Source: Halichoerus grypus (taxonomy: Eukaryota > Chordata > Mammalia > Carnivora > Phocidae). Taken from it: a DNA stretch of 64,000 nucleotides. The notes under the pieces are model-generated. The model ran no database searches. It saw only the letters and a program-made list of their open reading frames with translations, and had not been told where the DNA came from. Made by a program: the position numbers and the translations under genes. This document shows, one piece after another, positions 57,389-64,000 of this stretch. How positions within the stretch are numbered: the first letter of the stretch is position 1; the number at the start of each line of letters is the position of its first letter. The stretch spans positions 130,615,444 through 130,679,443 of the forward strand of contig NC_135719.1 of the NCBI RefSeq assembly GCF_964656455.1. Reading direction: 5' to 3'.

Positions 57389-57764
57389 TAAATGGCAGGT
57401 GTCTGGAATAAGCGACAAGAGGTGTTGGTGGAAGTTGAAGTAATATCTGGGTTTGGGGAAGGTTTGTGGTTTGAAAGCCAGGTGGAAAGAATTGAAGCAT
57501 CCATAAGAAACATGAACTCCATAGGACACAATGCCCCTGCAGACTCAAAGTGACTGCAGATGAGAAGACCAGTGTCACTGGATCACAGCAGGGAGGTATG
57601 GGGGTCGTGTAGAATCTTGTAGAGATTATACTACATGATTCCTAGTCTCCAGATTCAATACATATTAGGTCCTGCAACACATATTAGATGACACAACTAT
57701 GAGGACAAATTTAGCAACACAAGCAATTAAGACTTTGCAAATGTCACAGCTTACTGGTTACCTG

Positions 57765-57968
57765 TGTATGGGCTTTGGACTCAGCTGGCTTTGTACCCGA
57801 GGTCTGCCAGTTGTGATATTCCAGCCTACTTACTTAACTTCCCTAAGCCTCTGTGAATGGAGATTGTAATGTTATCATTCACAGAGGTTTTGAGAAGATT
57901 AAATGAGAAACTGAATAGAAAACACCTATTGCCATGACCTGGAATATTTTAAATTCTCAATAAATATC
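57765..57968 (+). repeat. MIR, nearly full length
   Basis: 'gtatgggctttggactcagctgg', 'cttacttaacttccctaagcctctg', 'ttttgagaagattaaatgag', 'attctcaataaatatcag' in MIR order. Confidence 0.85.
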
Positions 57969-58569
57969 AGCTGTGTTGTGAATTATTTTATTATCCTTGC
58001 AAGCTGCAAAGGAGGGACAGCCTTCTTCTCTCCATGCTTTCTCTGCATCTTGTCTTCACCTACACTTTTACCCTGCTTTATTCCCCCTTGTGTCTCGTGT
58101 AATCCCGTTGTCCTAACACCACCTTCATTTCTCATTTATTCACTTCTTCTCAGTGTCTATACAATATCTACTGGCTGACTTTCTGACTCATATTTGCGGT
58201 CAGAAACAAACTGAAATCTAGTTGTGGGGCAGAAGCAAAAGGGAAAGTTGAATGGCTGTGCAAAGAAGACCAGTACGGGCCTAACACCTGCCAAAAGCCA
58301 GACATCGGGTACGGGGGTGGTGACAGCAGGCTTGATACTGACGCCGTGTGGCCCTGGCTAGGAAAGGGATGGGTGGGAGGCTAGAGTGGCCTTCAAGGGC
58401 AGGGCCCAGATTTCTCATTAACCCCCAAACAGGTTGGAATAGGCAGTCCACTGGGTATTTTAACCAGAGCACAACAGATAAATCAACAAAAAATCCTTTG
58501 TGATCTCAGTAGGGTGGGCTAGTGAAAAACTAAATCTCACTTCCATGAGTACGCCTGCATGATAGCATC

Positions 58570-58695
58570 CATTTATTTGTTCGATAAATATTTACTGAGC
58601 ACCTACTATGTGCTTGGCACTGTCCTATCCCATAGCAATGAATAGGTCGGACAAGAGCCCTCTTGCACTTTGTTTACATTCTAGTAGAGGAAGTC
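58570..58695 (-). repeat. L2 3' end
   Basis: 'aaatatttactgagcacctactatgtgc', 'ttggcactgtcctatccc', 'tttacattctagtagagg', the reverse L2 end. Confidence 0.88.
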
Positions 58696-58940
58696 AGAAA
58701 ATAAGCAAGCAAATAAGAAGATATCAGATATTACTATAAAAGAAATAAACATAAGGTAGGACAATTTATTTAGGGAGATGAGGGAAGGCTTTCTGAAAAA
58801 AGGACACTTGAGTGGGGTGGGGGGGGTATAGGAAATGATGTAGGAGAAAAGGCCTGACTAGATCATGTAAAATCTTGTCAAATCATGTAGATCATAGTAA
58901 GTATTCCATATACTTTGCTGAGTGTTATGGGAACCGTTAG

Positions 58941-60395
<1,455 letters not shown>

Positions 60396-62405
60396 GCTGA
60401 CCCTACACTACTCACAGTGGTAGGGGGACTTCTAAAATGCTGGTTTCTTGAACATGTATTCCAAACCCATTATATACACAAGACAGCTGACCTAACCCTT
60501 GTGCAGGTGATGTCTCATGGGGCAAAAGTTCATCTCTGGAGAGGGGATAGCATTACCACTTAATCATTACCTCCCAGAAGGAAGAGAGGCTACCAGCACA
60601 TCTGAATCCCAGGTGATATCAAAATAACTGACACTTTCTAGAAAACTTGCTTGATGCTAACCGCAGTGATATTGTGTAAGATGCGCAACAGAGATCAACT
60701 GAACCAGATCAACACTGAGCTTCTCACTTATAGATAGCATTTCATACTATAAAGATCCAGCAAATGGCAAATGCTATTAACTTAGTTGGTGACCACAATA
60801 TAAAATTAGCCCCATGTTGGCTTGGTCCCCCTTCATGTTCCTGGATACAACCAAAGACAATGTGAATTCCTCAAAACTGAAAAGTCCAACAGGATACATG
60901 CATGGAGCAGCTATTATGAGGTGAAGGAGGGGAAAGGCTTAGCTTTGAGTTGTTTTTTTCAGACTCTGAAACTATTAATCATCTCTTCACAAGGATCTAC
61001 CTGATGTGACCCAACTATTATGTGTTGCCCGGAAAAAAAAAACAAAAAAAAAACTGGCAAGATTTCAGCTTATGTGGCTGAGCAAACTAAGAATTGTTCT
61101 TCTTGGCTGGTCTCATAGCAGAAAAGACATGAACTCTAGAACTATTTCTAAGTAGCAGCAAGTGGGAATTATGAGCAGAGCACACTAAATCACCCATTGA
61201 TTAATAAAGCAGGCTGGACACAAGGTAACTGTTGGCCCTTGGGCAAATCACGGGGCCACTTCTAAATCTAGAAATGAAAGAGCTTGATGGCCTCTTCCAG
61301 TTTTAAAACTCTATGTATATCCCTTTCCCTTAAAACATGTTTCCATGACCAAAAAGAAAAGCACTAAGAAAGAAGAATCTGTTTTTCCTATCTTGTAGGA
61401 CCACCATCTTTTTCTCTTTGGAGCCTAGACATATGACCCAGGAAATTTCTTCTTTGTTTACTTTTTGGTTATGATGTCTCAACCATACTGGGCTGGATCT
61501 GAATCACTCATTGAATTACTAGATCTACACAGCTACAATTATCAGGCCAAAAAGAGATTGGTATTCATATAATAAAATAGAATAAAATGTGGTTTTGCAA
61601 ATTTTGGTTATTCAGAGTTACTACAGTTACTACTTCACTGTGAAGATTCACTTGAAAACATTTAACTTGTCTTCAGGGATTGGTTTCTTTACTGATTTGT
61701 TTCCAACCCACAGTAGGTACTAAAGCTATCAAACACTCAAGGAAAGCAATACTAAAGCTATCAAGAGAAGTTTCTTCTCTCTGAAACTGCTAGCTCTTTC
61801 CAACCTGTTGATCATTGGACATAATTTCTATTCCCCAACGGTACTCCCTTACTTAAAATGGTTAGGATCAATCTTTATCCATAGATGTACTCTCCAGATT
61901 TTCTGTCAAAACAGCCCCTTAATTTCATCCCAAACAGAGATGGCATTTGCTTCTCAGTGCTCATGAAGCACACCAAGGAATTCGAAGCTTTTGTTGTGTT
62001 AAGTCTGTGGAGTAGGGTTAGTGGGCCCAATGGGCCCCCAGAGATGGTGCCCCTTACTCCCCTAGGATATCCCCATAGCAATACCCATTTCTGATTATCA
62101 TTGAGACTTGGACATCTTCATAGAAATATTATACACAGTTTAAAAAAAAGAAATATTATACACAGTTGAAATCATGACTTATCCACTAGTTCACTTGTAA
62201 CTAATGAAACTAAACAGTTGTGTTACCTTTTGACATGTGTTTCTCACCTGTGACATTTTGAAATAGTACATCCTGATAAATAATGTGTTTTATCTTGAGT
62301 AGTTGAAATAACACTTTGGAAACAACCCTAGAAAAGTAACTTCAACACAATTATTACTAAAATTTGCATTCAAACATGAAATAAATTTTCTTCCTATGAA
62401 ATGAT
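60396..62405 (+). other. TSHR: TSHR 3' untranslated region
   Basis: Non-coding, AT-rich sequence downstream of the stop. It carries several AATAAA-like hexamers (for example near 61203 and 61570); the last well-placed one is at 62380. No SINE or L1 insertion is seen in it, unlike the introns. It contains two short direct repeats (61718/61750 and 62122/62149). A length near 2 kb agrees with what I recall for the human transcript. The 3' boundary is inferred. Confidence 0.75.
62380..62405 (+). terminator. Likely TSHR poly(A) signal and cleavage region
   Basis: AATAAA at 62380-62385 is followed about 20 bases later by an A-rich cleavage context and a GT-rich stretch (attgtgctgag, gatagtg) typical of the downstream element. 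Earlier AATAAA copies at 61203 and 61570 could be alternative sites. Which is used cannot be told from sequence alone. Confidence 0.6.
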
Positions 62406-63930
62406 TGTGCTGAGTCTGATAGTGATGCTTTTCTAATTTGTGAGCTTCTTTTAGGGTCACCATTATCTGTGTTACAACTCAAGACAGGAAAAAAACAATT
62501 CGCAAATTTGCTACTGAATTCATATTAGTAAATAAATTGTTGACTATCGATAACTTAAGTATAAAATTGTATCTTGATTATAAATGGTCTTTATGTGAAA
62601 AACCTACTCATGATTAGTTGAATTATGATCCATTGACAGGTAGTGATGGCTAAGAGAAAAAATATGATTAGTATTGACATTAGGAATTTAAATAGTGGTC
62701 TAATGAAGATGATAAATCTATAATAGTTGGTCAGAGTTAAATTTATCTAGCAGCTTTCAATTATCTGAAGATAGACCCAAATCATTAAGGATAAAGGGCC
62801 TTAAGCCAATCATAATAGATATCACAAAAATTCATGCCTTAAAGTTTATACAGGTTGCCCAAAGGAATGTCTCTCAAAACACCCTCAAAGTTTACTGATT
62901 CTTGCCTTATGGATAATCTACTTTATATCAGAAGTAGCCAATTAGAAGAAAAGAGTGTAATTCAGAGCAGCACCGTGAGAGTGGCAATAAGGCAAAAGTG
63001 AGGGCAAAAAATGAAAACTATAATCACAAGAATTCAAAACAATAACAGTTTGAGAAGAAATACTCTTAACCGCTTGCAGCCTTTGGAGGGAAATGTATTG
63101 TAACACAACAGAGTGATTTTTACCCTGAATACTAAGGGGACAAGAAAAACCGGATTGTAATGCATTCTGTTTTAAAAGATAGAAAAGTTCCAGCTCAGAG
63201 GGATGAACTGAGTCCTGGCACCCACCAACCTTCTTCTTTCAAATTCCACTGAAATTGACAGTGAAAGAGTATAAAATGGGACCGAGCCAAAGCCATACTG
63301 TGAACAGGAGGAGTGACACCAACAACAGACTGCAGTCTGGTGGCTTTCTGAAAGATGGAGAGTCTGTGGCCTGGAGCTGATGGATAACAGAGTGGAGAAG
63401 GCAGCGGCCAGAACACAGTGACTGGATGAGGCCGCAGCTGCGGAGGGATGTATTCTTCCCTGCAGGGTCCCAGAGCCTGAAGGTCACAGGACTGAGGGGC
63501 TAACTAGAGTAATGAATTGCAAATCTGTCTCATGTGGTGCCCCCATCACCTCTCACTACATCAGTTAGAACAACTGACAAGTTCAGTGTTTGCCCTAGGC
63601 TGAAATCAAGAAAGTGATCTTAAAGGAAATGAGTGATCAGTGTAGATGGGGCCAAGCTCCTGGTCTGGGGCAGGGGCAGACCCAGCCCACTTGCCTGCTT
63701 CTGCCTTCACATCATAAAACGAAGCCTGGACATTAACACAGGCATCACCATCAGCCCCCAGTCAGGGAAAGGCATCTTGGGGAAAAGATACATACACGAT
63801 TAACCGGACATTAACCATCCTTATCTTTCATTCAAAAATATAAGTGAACCAGGAGAATTACCAGACATTTGAGGAAAATGAACTGCGTGTCAATAGCACA
63901 CCAAAAAAGACCAAATTGAACAAACAGGAC
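62406..63930. other. Sequence downstream of TSHR; possible old L1 5' region
   Basis: No gene recognised. 63190-63925 resembles the 5' part of an old + strand L1 ('gaattaccagacatttgaggaaaatg' near its end), with low confidence. Open frames on the minus strand near 63239-63487 show no recognisable domain. Confidence 0.4.
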
Positions 63931-64000
63931 ATTTCTCTCTCCCTCTCCCTCTGCCCCTCCCTCTGTGCACGCTCTCTCTCTCTCTTTCTCTAAAATAAAT
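63931..64000 (+). mobile_element. 3' part of a Can-SINE, cut by the window end
   Basis: ctctccctctccctctgcccc tract, ctctctctctctc and aaaataaat are the last third of a + strand Can-SINE. The tRNA-like head is missing on the left, so it is 5'-truncated. Confidence 0.6.

Overview
This is vertebrate nuclear DNA from a carnivoran mammal. It holds the 3' two-thirds of the thyrotropin receptor gene TSHR on the + strand, exons 4 to 10. The exons were recognised by their encoded leucine-rich-repeat and seven-helix receptor sequence. Each is bounded by AG/GT splice sites, and the pieces join in frame from residue 106 to 764 in the usual TSHR numbering. Exons 1 to 3, the promoter and the signal peptide lie to the left of the window.

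The abundant tRNA-derived SINEs (about 20 copies, several with visible target-site duplications, TSDs) are Can-SINEs, which are restricted to Carnivora. All full-length copies are of the 'GGGCGCCTGGGTGGCTCAG' type, and I saw none of the dog-type copies that begin 'GGGATCCCTGGGTGGCGCAG'. I therefore infer a non-canid caniform (bear, seal or mustelid group); this is not proven.

Layout. 1-18549 is intron 3. It holds an 8.4 kb retrotransposed block at about 224-8584 in which the 3' part of a LINE-1 (minus strand) is followed directly by a full-length, disabled processed copy of ZC3H11A (minus strand, antisense to TSHR). An older L1 and many SINEs follow. Exon 4 is at 18550-18624, exon 5 at 21172-21246, exon 6 at 22873-22950, exon 7 at 26051-26119, exon 8 at 35675-35752, exon 9 at 57199-57387, and the coding part of exon 10 at 58982-60395. 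A 3' UTR of about 2 kb follows, with a good poly(A) signal at 62380. The rest, to 64000, is intergenic sequence with repeat remnants.

The introns are mostly ordinary mammalian repeat mosaic: Can-SINE, young and old L1, L2, MIR, MER5A, MER20 and an internally deleted Tigger1. Intron 4 contains a 36-base copy of the 5' half of tRNA-Glu between imperfect 18-base direct repeats, which looks like a tailless retropseudogene.

There are no CRISPR arrays, operons or phage, and I recognised no endogenous retrovirus. I found no evidence of an unknown biological system. The best leads are the chimeric-looking L1/ZC3H11A insertion, the tRNA-half insertion, an apparent tail-only insertion in the TSHR 3' UTR, and two SINE insertions about 100 bases upstream of exons 6 and 8. 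Only TSHR is an intact protein-coding gene here.
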